5,440 nt of DNA, taken from contig JADGCE010000156.1 in the NCBI GenBank assembly GCA_015229095.1, forward strand, positions 1 through 5,440, given 5' to 3'. Made by a program: the position numbers and the translations under genes. Position 1 is the first letter of the stretch; each line of letters starts with the position of its first letter. This document shows, piece by piece, positions 1 through 5,325 of this stretch. Below the pieces are notes generated by a model that was not told where the DNA came from, did not search any database, and was given only the letters and a program-made list of their open reading frames with translations. The stretch is from Magnetococcales bacterium. GTDB taxonomy: Bacteria; Pseudomonadota; Magnetococcia; Magnetococcales; Magnetaquicoccaceae.

Positions 1-15
1 CCCCTGGTGGGGTCC
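1..15 (-). repeat. Short G/C inverted repeat at window edge, possible start of a terminator
   Basis: On the minus strand, about 10 nt after the pyrK stop codon, the sequence reads GGACCCCACCAGGGG. This gives a 4-bp stem (CCCC/GGGG) around an ACCA loop. If the bases beyond the edge were TCC the stem would grow to 7 bp. Its position after the last visible pyr gene would suit an intrinsic terminator, but the 3' arm and any T tract lie outside the window. A chance G/C pairing is equally possible. Confidence 0.25.
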
Positions 16-24
16 AAACGATGA

Positions 25-909
25 TCAATGCCCCTGCTGTTGCCAATCCACATCCCCCAGGGGAAAGACCGGCCCATCGACACATACCCGTCGATAATAA
101 CCCTTTTCCCCTGCCCGTATCAACACCACACACCCCGCACACCCCCCAAACCCGCAAGCCATCCGGGCCTCCAGGGCGGCCTCACCCTGCAGGCCAAACC
201 GTTCCGCCAGGCGGGCCACCGCCGCCATCATCGGCAAAGGGCCACAGGTATACAGCCGACAACGGGCCCGCCGGTCCGGCGGCAGACGTTGCAGATAAGC
301 AGCGGCCAACTCCGTCACATAACCGGTAAACCAACCGGGCCGCGCCGTCAGGGAGGCGAGACGGCTGGCAATGCCCCGGCTCTGCAAGTGGGCCAAGGCC
401 AGCCCCGCCTCCAGAGTCTCCGTGGCCGACGCCTGCCGCAGCGGCCAGGGGGCCTCGCTCTCCATCCCCAAAAACAGCGTGACGGAAACCCCCTGGGCAA
501 CCAGGGTGCGGGCCAAAAAATCCAACGGGGCCACCCCCACCCCACCCGCCACCAACACCGCCTCCATCCCCGCCGGCGGCGGTGTAAAAGGGCGGCCAAC
601 GGGCCCCAGCAAGGGGGTCACCCAACCCGGCTGCCAGCCGGTCATCCGTCGGGTGCCCTCCCCCACCACCCGGTAAAGCAGATCGATGTCCTGGGACTCC
701 GGGTGGCTGTCCAGAATGGAAAAGGGGCGTGGCAGGGTCAGATCGGCCCCGCACTCCAGGTGGACAAATTGCCCCGCCTGGGCCGGCGGCAGGTCAGGAA
801 CCTGCAGGCGCAACAGCCACAGATCCCCCCCCAACGACCTGTTTTCCACCACCCGGCCCTGAAGGTGCTGCATCGGGGGTCGGCCCGCAACGGGCAAAGG
901 TTCAATCAT
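25..909 (-). CDS. pyrK: Dihydroorotate dehydrogenase 1B electron-transfer subunit (PyrK)
   Basis: This is the FAD- and [2Fe-2S]-containing subunit that moves electrons from the PyrD flavoprotein to NAD+ during dihydroorotate oxidation to orotate in the cytosol. Numbered from the ATG at 909 (294 aa), the FAD-domain motif RPFSI is at 61-65 and YRVVGEGT at 79-86. LGPVGRPF is at 101-108, the nucleotide-binding loop GGVGVAP at 122-128 and CGPLPMM at 222-228. The C-terminal iron-sulfur motif has Cys252, Cys257, Cys260 and Cys276, the usual C-x4-C-x2-C then about 15 residues then C. The frame stays open upstream to 1047, but that part lies inside pyrC and looks like a shadow. ATGs at 915 and 909 both follow a weak GGGAT site; a later ATG at 873 would give 282 aa, nearer the roughly 250-260 aa usual for PyrK. 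The 909 start overlaps pyrC by 8 nt, implying coupling. Other ferredoxin-reductase-like proteins share the fold, but the cysteine pattern and operon favour PyrK. Confidence 0.93.
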   Translation of the reverse strand: MIEPLPVAGRPPMQHLQGRVVENRSLGGDLWLLRLQVPDLPPAQAGQFVHLECGADLTLPRPFSILDSHPESQDIDLLYRVVGEGTRRMTGWQPGWVTPLLGPVGRPFTPPPAGMEAVLVAGGVGVAPLDFLARTLVAQGVSVTLFLGMESEAPWPLRQASATETLEAGLALAHLQSRGIASRLASLTARPGWFTGYVTELAAAYLQRLPPDRRARCRLYTCGPLPMMAAVARLAERFGLQGEAALEARMACGFGGCAGCVVLIRAGEKGYYRRVCVDGPVFPLGDVDWQQQGH

Positions 910-2191
910 GGCCATCCCGATAGACGGAACGACCCGCCACCCAGGTCTGCTTGACCCGCCCTTTGACCCGTCGCCCGTGGAAACAGGTGTTTTTGCTTTT
1001 GCTGCGCAGTTGCCGGGCATCCACCGTCCAGGTCTCTTCGGGATCAAACAGCACCATATCAGCCGCCTGCCCCACCCCCAGGGTGCCGTGGGGAATGCCC
1101 AACAGACGGGCGGGATTGCAACTCATGGCGGCGATGCAGTCCGACAGGCTCATCACCCCATCCCGCACCAGCTCCAGGCTGACCGGCAGCAGGGTCTCCA
1201 GGCCGATCACCCCGTTGGCGGCACAGCAAAATTCCACCCGCTTGTTCTCTTCGTCGTGGGGGGCATGGTCGGTGGCGATGACGGTAATGATGCCCTGGGC
1301 CAATCCCTCCAGCAGAGCGGCCCGATCGGCCTGGCTGCGCAGGGGGGGAGACATTTTGGCATCGGTGTCATAGCCCAGCACCGCCTCATCGGTGAGGGAA
1401 AAATGGTGGGGCGTCACCTCGCAACTGACCGGCAGCTGCTGCGCCCTGGCCTGGGCCACCGCCCGCATCGCATCGCCGCTGGACAGATGGGCCACATGGT
1501 AGCGGCTGCCGGTAAGGGCCACTAGGCGCAGATCCCGATCCACCAAAACCGATTCCGCCGCACTGGGAATGCCCGGCAGGCCCAGACGGCTGGCCACCAC
1601 CCCCTCGTGCATGCAGCCGTTGCCCACCAGGCTCAAATCCTCGGCATGCTGAATCAACAACGCCCCGAACATGCGGGCATATTCCAGGGCGCGGCGCATG
1701 ACGCCGCTGTCGGTCACCGGTCGACCATCGTCGGAAAAGGCCACACAGCCCGCCCGCAACAGCAGGCCCATTTCAGTCAGCATCTCCCCCTTCAACCCCT
1801 TGGTGATGGCCCCGATGGGAAAGACCCGCACCAGGCCCGTACTTTTGGCCCGTTCCAGGATATAGCCCACCACGCTGGGATCGTCGGTGACCGGCTGGGT
1901 ATTGGGCATGGCGGCCATGGCGGTCACCCCCCCGGCGGCGGCGGCCCGACAGCCGCTGGCAATATCCTCCTTGTACTCATGGCCCGGCTCCCGCAGGTGG
2001 ACATGCATATCCACCAGACCGGGGGCCAATACCAGACCATCGGCCTGGACGACGGTGCAATGCGCCGGGGCCTCCAGGCGACCCACCGCCTGAATCACCC
2101 CATCCACCACCAACAGATCAGCGGTCTCGTCCCGGCCATGGGCCGGGTCCAGCACGCGCCCTCCCTGGATCAATACAGAGCGGTTTTCCAT
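902..2191 (-). CDS. pyrC: Dihydroorotase, class I (PyrC)
   Basis: This zinc amidohydrolase reversibly cyclises N-carbamoyl-L-aspartate to L-dihydroorotate, the third step of UMP synthesis. The product is 429 aa, normal for the class I form. The metal-site signature DMHVHLREPG is at 61-70 with metal ligands His63 and His65. FSDDG is at 152-156, supplying the Asp ligand. His182 lies in QHAED, His235 in HLSS, and the catalytic Asp308 in ATDHAPHD (306-313). All expected ligands are present, so it should be active, unlike the inactive PyrC' partner of aspartate carbamoyltransferase in Pseudomonas. The start is set at 2191 because a strong GGAGG lies at 2200-2196, five bases upstream. A longer reading from 2215 would begin inside pyrB and skip that site. 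Only one base separates it from the pyrB stop. In Aquifex, class I dihydroorotase and aspartate carbamoyltransferase form a joint complex; a similar contact here is inference from gene order. Confidence 0.97.
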   Translation of the reverse strand: MENRSVLIQGGRVLDPAHGRDETADLLVVDGVIQAVGRLEAPAHCTVVQADGLVLAPGLVDMHVHLREPGHEYKEDIASGCRAAAAGGVTAMAAMPNTQPVTDDPSVVGYILERAKSTGLVRVFPIGAITKGLKGEMLTEMGLLLRAGCVAFSDDGRPVTDSGVMRRALEYARMFGALLIQHAEDLSLVGNGCMHEGVVASRLGLPGIPSAAESVLVDRDLRLVALTGSRYHVAHLSSGDAMRAVAQARAQQLPVSCEVTPHHFSLTDEAVLGYDTDAKMSPPLRSQADRAALLEGLAQGIITVIATDHAPHDEENKRVEFCCAANGVIGLETLLPVSLELVRDGVMSLSDCIAAMSCNPARLLGIPHGTLGVGQAADMVLFDPEETWTVDARQLRSKSKNTCFHGRRVKGRVKQTWVAGRSVYRDGHD

Positions 2192-2192
2192 T

Positions 2193-3158
2193 TCACCTCC
2201 GCACCCCGGCACCACACAATAGATAAAGGGCGGCCATGCGCACCGCCAAACCGTTGGCCACCTGTTCCAGAATCACCGAACGTTCGGGATCATCGGCCAC
2301 ATCCGAGGCGATCTCCACCCCCCGATTGATGGGGCCCGGGTGCATGACGATGGCATTGGGGGCGGCCTGCCGCAGGCGGGCACGGTTCAACCCCCAAAAT
2401 TCCGCATATTCCCGGACACTGGGCAGATAGGAGCTGTTCATCCGCTCATTTTGCAGGCGCAGCATCATCACCACCTGGGCACCGGCCAGCCCCTCCTCCA
2501 GGCGATGATAGACCGTCGCCCCAAAAGCCTCCGCCGCCTGACTGGGCATCAAGGTGGCGGGACCGACAAAGCGGACCTCCGCGCCCAGGGTTTGCAAACC
2601 GATGGCATTGGAACGGGCCACGCGGGAGTGGAGCACATCCCCGCAGATGGCCACCACCAGGCCGGCAAAACGGCTCTGCCCCAGCAGGGGCAGTTGATCC
2701 TGGATGGTCAGCAGGTCCAACAGGGCCTGGGTGGGATGTTCATGACGACCATCCCCGGCATTGACCAGGGCGGCATCCAGATGGCGGGCCAAAAATTCCA
2801 GCACCCCGGATTCCGGATGGCGGATCACCACCACATCGGGGTTCATGGCCTGCAGATTGGCCAGGGTATCCAACAGGGTCTCGCCCTTTTTGACGGAGCT
2901 GGAGGCCACCGACATATTGACCACATCCGCCGACATCCGCTTGCCGGCCAGTTCAAAGGAGGTGCGGGTGCGGGTGGAATTTTCATAAAAAAGATTGATG
3001 ACCGTCTTGCCCCGCAAGGTGGGCACCTTTTTGATATCCCGGCGGTTGACTTCGCGCAGGGAGACTGCGGTATCCAACAGCGCGCCGATCTCCTCCCGGC
3101 TCAAGCCTTCCATGCCCAGGAGATGTTTGCGCGTCCAGAGAGTGCCTGCCGATCGCAT
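2193..3158 (-). CDS. pyrB: Aspartate carbamoyltransferase catalytic subunit (PyrB)
   Basis: It transfers the carbamoyl group of carbamoyl phosphate to L-aspartate, the first committed step of pyrimidine synthesis; the active site of this family is built between subunits of a trimer. The 321-aa product has usual length. The carbamoyl-phosphate motif STRTRTSFE is at 61-69, the mobile loop SSVKKGET with its catalytic lysine at 87-94, RHPESG at 113-118 and HPTQALLD at 141-148. The aspartate-binding LRLQ is at 233-236 and HPGPINRG at 273-280. These separate it from ornithine carbamoyltransferase, which carries a different aspartate-loop signature. The ATG at 3158 follows TGAGG (3170-3166) at 7 nt spacing. 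A 55-nt gap separates it from pyrR. No pyrI regulatory subunit is present, as is usual where pyrR and pyrC adjoin pyrB. The stop at 2195-2193 sits next to the pyrC ATG with one base between, so PyrB and PyrC are probably translated in a coupled way. Confidence 0.97.
   Translation of the reverse strand: MRSAGTLWTRKHLLGMEGLSREEIGALLDTAVSLREVNRRDIKKVPTLRGKTVINLFYENSTRTRTSFELAGKRMSADVVNMSVASSSVKKGETLLDTLANLQAMNPDVVVIRHPESGVLEFLARHLDAALVNAGDGRHEHPTQALLDLLTIQDQLPLLGQSRFAGLVVAICGDVLHSRVARSNAIGLQTLGAEVRFVGPATLMPSQAAEAFGATVYHRLEEGLAGAQVVMMLRLQNERMNSSYLPSVREYAEFWGLNRARLRQAAPNAIVMHPGPINRGVEIASDVADDPERSVILEQVANGLAVRMAALYLLCGAGVRR
2196..2200 (-). promoter_or_regulatory. Ribosome-binding site deciding the pyrC start
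   Basis: GGAGG followed by TGAA and then ATG. The TGA inside this spacer is the pyrB stop codon, so the terminating ribosome sits on the pyrC start. This fixes the pyrC start at 2191, 8 codons inside the longest open frame. Confidence 0.85.
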
Positions 3159-3213
3159 TGCGCTGCCTCATCCATTCTGAAGGTTAAAAATCCCTGTCCG
3201 GCGCGCTCCCTCC

Positions 3214-3771
3214 TCACTCCTGGAGTCTGCGCCGCACCACGTGCATCTTTTCTCCGCTATCCAGCAGTTTGATAAATTCCCCCTCGGCGGGCTGAATCAC
3301 CAACCCCACATGGTGGGGCTGGATGGGCAACTGCCGACCGCCACGATCCACCAACACCAGCAGATCGACACTCTCCGGGCGACCATAGTCAAACAGGGCA
3401 TTCATGGCGGCGCGAATGGTGCGGCCCGTATACAACACATCATCCACCAGGATAACCTGCCGGTCGTCGATCTCCATTTGCAGATCGGTCGCTCCCACCA
3501 CCGGATTGGGACCGATGGTGTCCAGGTCATCCCGGTAGAAGGTGATATCCAGAAATCCTATGGGAATCTTTTGTCCCAGGCGTTGGCAAAGGCGTTCCCA
3601 CAGCCGTTCCGCCACCCGGGCACCGCCACGGCGAATGCCGATCACCACCCACTCTTCCCAGGGGAGGGAGCGGGGTGGAGGGCTGGCATGCAAGCGGGCT
3701 GCCAACGCATCAATCAGGGCCAGGGTCTCTGCGGGAGAGAGCAATTGTTCATCGTGAAAGGTGGGGGACAT
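3214..3771 (-). CDS. pyrR: Bifunctional pyr operon regulator / uracil phosphoribosyltransferase (PyrR)
   Basis: PyrR has a type I phosphoribosyltransferase fold. In well-studied bacteria it binds pyr mRNA in response to UMP and PRPP to lower pyr expression, and it has some uracil phosphoribosyltransferase activity. From the ATG at 3771 the product is 185 aa, usual for the family. GIRRGG is at 45-50, LDITFYRDD at 74-82 and the PRPP loop VILVDDVLYTGRT at 106-118. The family stretch VDRGGRQLPIQPHHVG is at 141-156. A TTG at 3777 in the same frame is an alternative start giving 187 aa. The AAGGAG at 3787-3782 is 4 nt from the TTG and 10 nt from the ATG, so the start is not settled. It is the first gene of the operon, directly behind the candidate promoter, so it probably controls itself and the genes after it. 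No canonical Bacillus-type PyrR-binding loop was recognised in the leader. Confidence 0.95.
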   Translation of the reverse strand: MSPTFHDEQLLSPAETLALIDALAARLHASPPPRSLPWEEWVVIGIRRGGARVAERLWERLCQRLGQKIPIGFLDITFYRDDLDTIGPNPVVGATDLQMEIDDRQVILVDDVLYTGRTIRAAMNALFDYGRPESVDLLVLVDRGGRQLPIQPHHVGLVIQPAEGEFIKLLDSGEKMHVVRRRLQE

Positions 3772-3781
3772 GCGCAACAGG

Positions 3782-3787
3782 CTCCTT
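3782..3787 (-). promoter_or_regulatory. Ribosome-binding site of pyrR
   Basis: AAGGAG on the minus strand, 4 nt before a TTG and 10 nt before an ATG in the same frame. Neither spacing is ideal, so the site supports pyrR translation without choosing between the two starts. It lies 13 nt after the G/C hairpin, which could mask or expose it. Confidence 0.65.
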
Positions 3788-3800
3788 CAGTGAATGGTAT

Positions 3801-3826
3801 GGGGGCACCCGGCTACCGCCACCCCC
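3801..3826 (-). promoter_or_regulatory. Leader hairpin in front of pyrR
   Basis: On the minus strand GGGGG (3826-3822) pairs with CCCCC (3805-3801). Inside, TGGC pairs with GCCG around a GGTA loop, leaving a GGTG bulge on the 3' side. No T tract follows, so it is not an ordinary terminator. Its place between the candidate promoter and the pyrR ribosome-binding site makes it a plausible target for PyrR or for translational control. This is inference from position; the loop does not match a PyrR-binding consensus I recognise. Confidence 0.4.
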
Positions 3827-3851
3827 GGTTCAATCCAGCCATGGGAGGGCC

Positions 3852-3881
3852 ATCATACCCCCACGACAGGGGAGATACCAA
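3852..3881 (-). promoter_or_regulatory. Candidate sigma70-type promoter of the pyr operon
   Basis: On the minus strand a -35 box TTGGTA (3881-3876, 4 of 6 matches to TTGACA) is followed after 18 nt by a -10 box TATGAT (3857-3852, 5 of 6 matches to TATAAT). Transcription would begin near 3846-3844, leaving a leader of about 75 nt before pyrR. The spacer contains a CCCC/GGGG inverted repeat around TGTCGT, which could be an operator or chance. It is the best promoter-like pair in the gap between abiEii and pyrR. Confidence 0.5.
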
Positions 3882-3882
3882 T

Positions 3883-3900
3883 AAAAAAGGGGGGGCGGAT
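3883..3900 (-). repeat. C7T6 homopolymer tract after the AbiEii-like gene
   Basis: The minus strand reads ATCCG, C7, T6. A T tract after a gene end suggests termination, but I found no good G-rich arm to pair with the C run: the GGG upstream at 3910-3907 gives only about 3 bp. It closely resembles the tract at 5042-5060. Function is unknown; a weak terminator for the toxin transcript is possible. Confidence 0.35.
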
Positions 3901-3930
3901 GAGGCTCCCACGACAGCGGCGGTTCAATGG

Positions 3931-4749
3931 TCACGGTGTGGACTGTCGATAGCACGCCATCATGGCCGCTGCAATATCCGGCGATGACGGCCATAACCCG
4001 CGTCGACTTCCCGCATGTTCCACACAATCCGTCAGATGGTCCGGTTCCGGCTGTACCGGTTTGCCGTTTGATAAAAACAACAAGCCTTCCTTGCCAACAG
4101 GCATCGCCCGCACGAACGAGTCGGCCTCATCCAGGCATCTCCGCAAGCTTTGTGATACGGCAGCGGCGTCAACGGGTTCGACCAGGGCCAAATCGGCATA
4201 ATCATCTGCTCGATAGCGGGCGTTGCGGCGGATTTCCGTGATCAGGCTTTCCGGCGAATAGCCTGGATCTTTGGCAACCGCCGCCCAGATCACCGCGCCG
4301 AGAGGAAGGTGATGTTTATGGATGTAGAGGAGATCCAGCACGTCCCGTGGTTCGCGCCTGCCCGCAGCCGCCAGGGCCTTGTTGGTGGCGAGGTCCACAA
4401 TGTGCAACCGGTAACCGAACCATTCATCGGCGACCGTCGGGAAAAATCGGTAGTCGCTGTCACGCACCCATTCCAGTCTTGTCTGCTCGCTGCGCCGCCG
4501 CACGACGGCGGCATGGAGGCCTGGCTGCCGTCTCAGCCATTGGATGGTAAAACCGTTCGCAGTCAGCCATCGTGTATCCGCTGCCGAGGCCAGAGCAACG
4601 CTCTCCTCCCGGTCGTGAAAGATATCAACATCGTCTGAAAAACGCGGACCCTCCCGGTTGAGCACGCTCGCGCCGGCCACATAACTTTCAGGGTTTCTAT
4701 GTTTGGCCAAAAGTTTCAGTATTTCGCTTTGCAGGCTAGAGAGCGGCAC
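3931..4749 (-). CDS. AbiEii/AbiGii-type nucleotidyltransferase toxin
   Basis: This looks like a DNA polymerase beta-type nucleotidyltransferase of the AbiEii toxin family. Studied relatives act as toxins by nucleotide transfer (AbiEii binds GTP; mycobacterial MenT enzymes add nucleotides to tRNA ends). From a GTG at 4749 the product is 272 aa. The core motif runs VAGASVLNREGPRFSDDVDI at 24-43, with GAS at 26-28 and the metal-binding pair Asp40 and Asp42. The second family motif is NKALAAAGRREPRDVLDL at 123-140, with Lys124, Arg135, Asp136 and Asp139. The frame is open up to 4947, but the part before 4749 covers the upstream gene in another frame and does not look like this family. AGAGG at 4760-4756 lies 6 nt before the GTG and settles the start. 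It overlaps the 82-aa gene by 14 nt, so the two are probably co-translated. No transmembrane segment or signal peptide is seen. The substrate cannot be told from sequence. Confidence 0.85.
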   Translation of the reverse strand: MPLSSLQSEILKLLAKHRNPESYVAGASVLNREGPRFSDDVDIFHDREESVALASAADTRWLTANGFTIQWLRRQPGLHAAVVRRRSEQTRLEWVRDSDYRFFPTVADEWFGYRLHIVDLATNKALAAAGRREPRDVLDLLYIHKHHLPLGAVIWAAVAKDPGYSPESLITEIRRNARYRADDYADLALVEPVDAAAVSQSLRRCLDEADSFVRAMPVGKEGLLFLSNGKPVQPEPDHLTDCVEHAGSRRGLWPSSPDIAAAMMACYRQSTP

Positions 4750-4984
4750 GGCAAGCCTCTTCCATCTGCACCGCAAAAGCGCGGGTGATCTGATCGCCCT
4801 CACGACGCAGGCACTCCGCGACAACCAGTGCCTGGGCAATCGTTGGAGAGGCGCTTGGCTGTCGGCTCCAAAGAGATTGGCTGCCAAATTTTTGGAAAGC
4901 CTGATGATACAGGAAGGCCACCCCGTCCGGCGCAACGCGCCCGGCACCCCGTTCTTTCAGTTGTTCAAAGCTGCGTGGGTCCAT
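4736..4984 (-). CDS. Small uncharacterised protein paired with the AbiEii-like toxin, putative antitoxin
   Basis: This 82-aa protein is not one I can assign to a named family. The ATG at 4984 follows a GGGAGAG stretch (GGAG at 4998-4995, 10 nt away). The frame is open to 5035, but the extra 17 residues would cross this ribosome-binding site. Visible features are a conserved-looking block GRVAPDGVAFLYHQAFQKFG at 15-34, a SLWSRQPS segment at 37-44, and two probable helices at 47-62 and 67-82. There are no membrane segments and no zinc or obvious DNA-binding motif. It is far shorter than AbiEi antitoxins, which are around 200 aa with a winged helix, and shows no resemblance to them. Its stop overlaps the toxin start by 14 nt, the usual layout for antitoxin then toxin, so a neutralising role is inferred from position only. 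It could instead be an accessory or specificity subunit. Confidence 0.75.
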   Translation of the reverse strand: MDPRSFEQLKERGAGRVAPDGVAFLYHQAFQKFGSQSLWSRQPSASPTIAQALVVAECLRREGDQITRAFAVQMEEACRAAL

Positions 4985-5031
4985 CGTGTGTTCTCTCCCC
5001 CTCGACAACCGGAAAGGGTTTGTTTTCTGCA

Positions 5032-5063
5032 ACATCCCAAGAAAAAAAGGGGGGGAGGGATGT
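5032..5063. repeat. 7-bp inverted repeat enclosing an A7G7 tract
   Basis: On the plus strand ACATCCC (5032-5038) and GGGATGT (5057-5063) are perfect inverted copies. Between them is an 18-nt spacer dominated by A7 (5042-5048) and G7 (5049-5055). No T tract follows on either strand, so it is not a normal intrinsic terminator. It sits where the RelE-like reading frame ends and before the 82-aa gene, so it may mark a junction or a small mobile-element or recombination scar. Slippage in the two homopolymers is likely. Confidence 0.5.
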
Positions 5064-5085
5064 CCATTTCAATCCGCCAAGCCAA
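5062..5085 (-). pseudogene. Remnant of a RelE-type toxin start overlapping relB
   Basis: In the +1 frame relative to the RelB-like gene, the minus strand reads TTG GCT TGG CGG ATT GAA ATG GAC. This translates as (M)AWRIEMD from 5085 to 5062. RelE-family toxins commonly start MAWTIE or MAWRIE, and their start often overlaps the antitoxin end. The same bases encode the RelB C-terminus GLAD and its stop. After Asp the frame continues through the C7T7 tract as IPPPLFFLGCCRK, which does not resemble RelE, and ends near 4965. I read this as a toxin gene lost by deletion or replacement, leaving its first codons because they also encode the antitoxin end. The match is short, so chance cannot be excluded. 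Confidence 0.5.
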
Positions 5086-5299
5086 GAGTGCGCCCCACTT
5101 CCTCCAGAGTATAGGAGATACTGCGCCCCGCCTGAATTGCGATTAAACGTTGCTCGGCAAGGTATAAACCCTCCAGGTCATCCCTGTGTGCACAGATGGC
5201 CTCAATCATGTAGAAGGTCTCGCTGCGCCCGGTGCGCTGCGCCAAATTTTGCAGGCGACTGGCCACATCTTCAGGCAATCGGATGGAGAGCGCATGCAT
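5069..5299 (-). CDS. RelB-family ribbon-helix-helix antitoxin, without visible toxin
   Basis: The 76-aa product matches the RelB/CopG type. A short beta strand ALSIRLP at 3-9 is followed by a helix DVASRLQNLAQRTGRS and a second helix TFYMIEAICAHRDDLEG, forming the DNA-binding ribbon-helix-helix half. The C-terminal part LYLAEQRLIAIQAGRS at 45-60 and YTLEEVGRTLGLAD at 63-76 is the usual toxin-binding tail. Such antitoxins normally repress their own operon and neutralise a RelE-type ribonuclease. The ATG at 5299 is chosen because GGGAG lies 7 nt upstream (5311-5307); the frame is open to 5365, but the added residues are unlike the family and overlap the upstream gene. No complete relE follows, only a possible remnant of its first codons. 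It may be an orphan antitoxin or act on a toxin encoded elsewhere. It lies 26 nt after the MazE-like gene, in the same direction. Confidence 0.85.
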   Translation of the reverse strand: MHALSIRLPEDVASRLQNLAQRTGRSETFYMIEAICAHRDDLEGLYLAEQRLIAIQAGRSISYTLEEVGRTLGLAD

Positions 5300-5325
5300 G
5301 CGTATTCTCCCAGTTGACAATGGCG

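Noticed and set aside
28..954. Long plus-strand open frame of 308 codons opposite pyrK
   Set aside because: It is rich in Pro, Arg, Gln and His with no recognisable domain, and lies antisense to a gene with clear PyrK motifs; a typical GC-rich shadow.
910..1047. 46-residue N-terminal extension of PyrK
   Set aside because: It falls entirely within the pyrC coding region, shows no resemblance to PyrK, and would need a 146-nt overlap.
3159..3213. PyrR-binding loop or attenuator in the pyrR-pyrB gap
   Set aside because: The gap has a short T5 run and GCGCGC but no stem ahead of the T run and no match to the binding-loop consensus I know.
2340..3272. Plus-strand open frame of 310 codons opposite pyrB
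   Set aside because: Composition (Gly, His, Gln rich) is that of an antisense shadow of pyrB.
3883..3930. Rho-independent terminator after the AbiEii-like gene
   Set aside because: The T6 tract is present, but only about 3 bp of stem can be drawn before it, so it is listed as a tract and not called a terminator.
4750..4947. N-terminal extension of the AbiEii-like protein from an ATG at 4947
   Set aside because: The extension overlaps the 82-aa gene in another frame, has no family resemblance, and a GTG with a good ribosome-binding site explains the start.
4985..5068. Dedicated promoter for the 82-aa / AbiEii pair
   Set aside because: TTGGGA and TTGCAG can be picked as -35 boxes, but nothing near the -10 consensus lies at suitable spacing.
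4703..5146. Plus-strand open frame of 147 codons across the 82-aa gene and part of relB
   Set aside because: It runs antisense through two genes and the A7G7 tract, with no recognisable domain.
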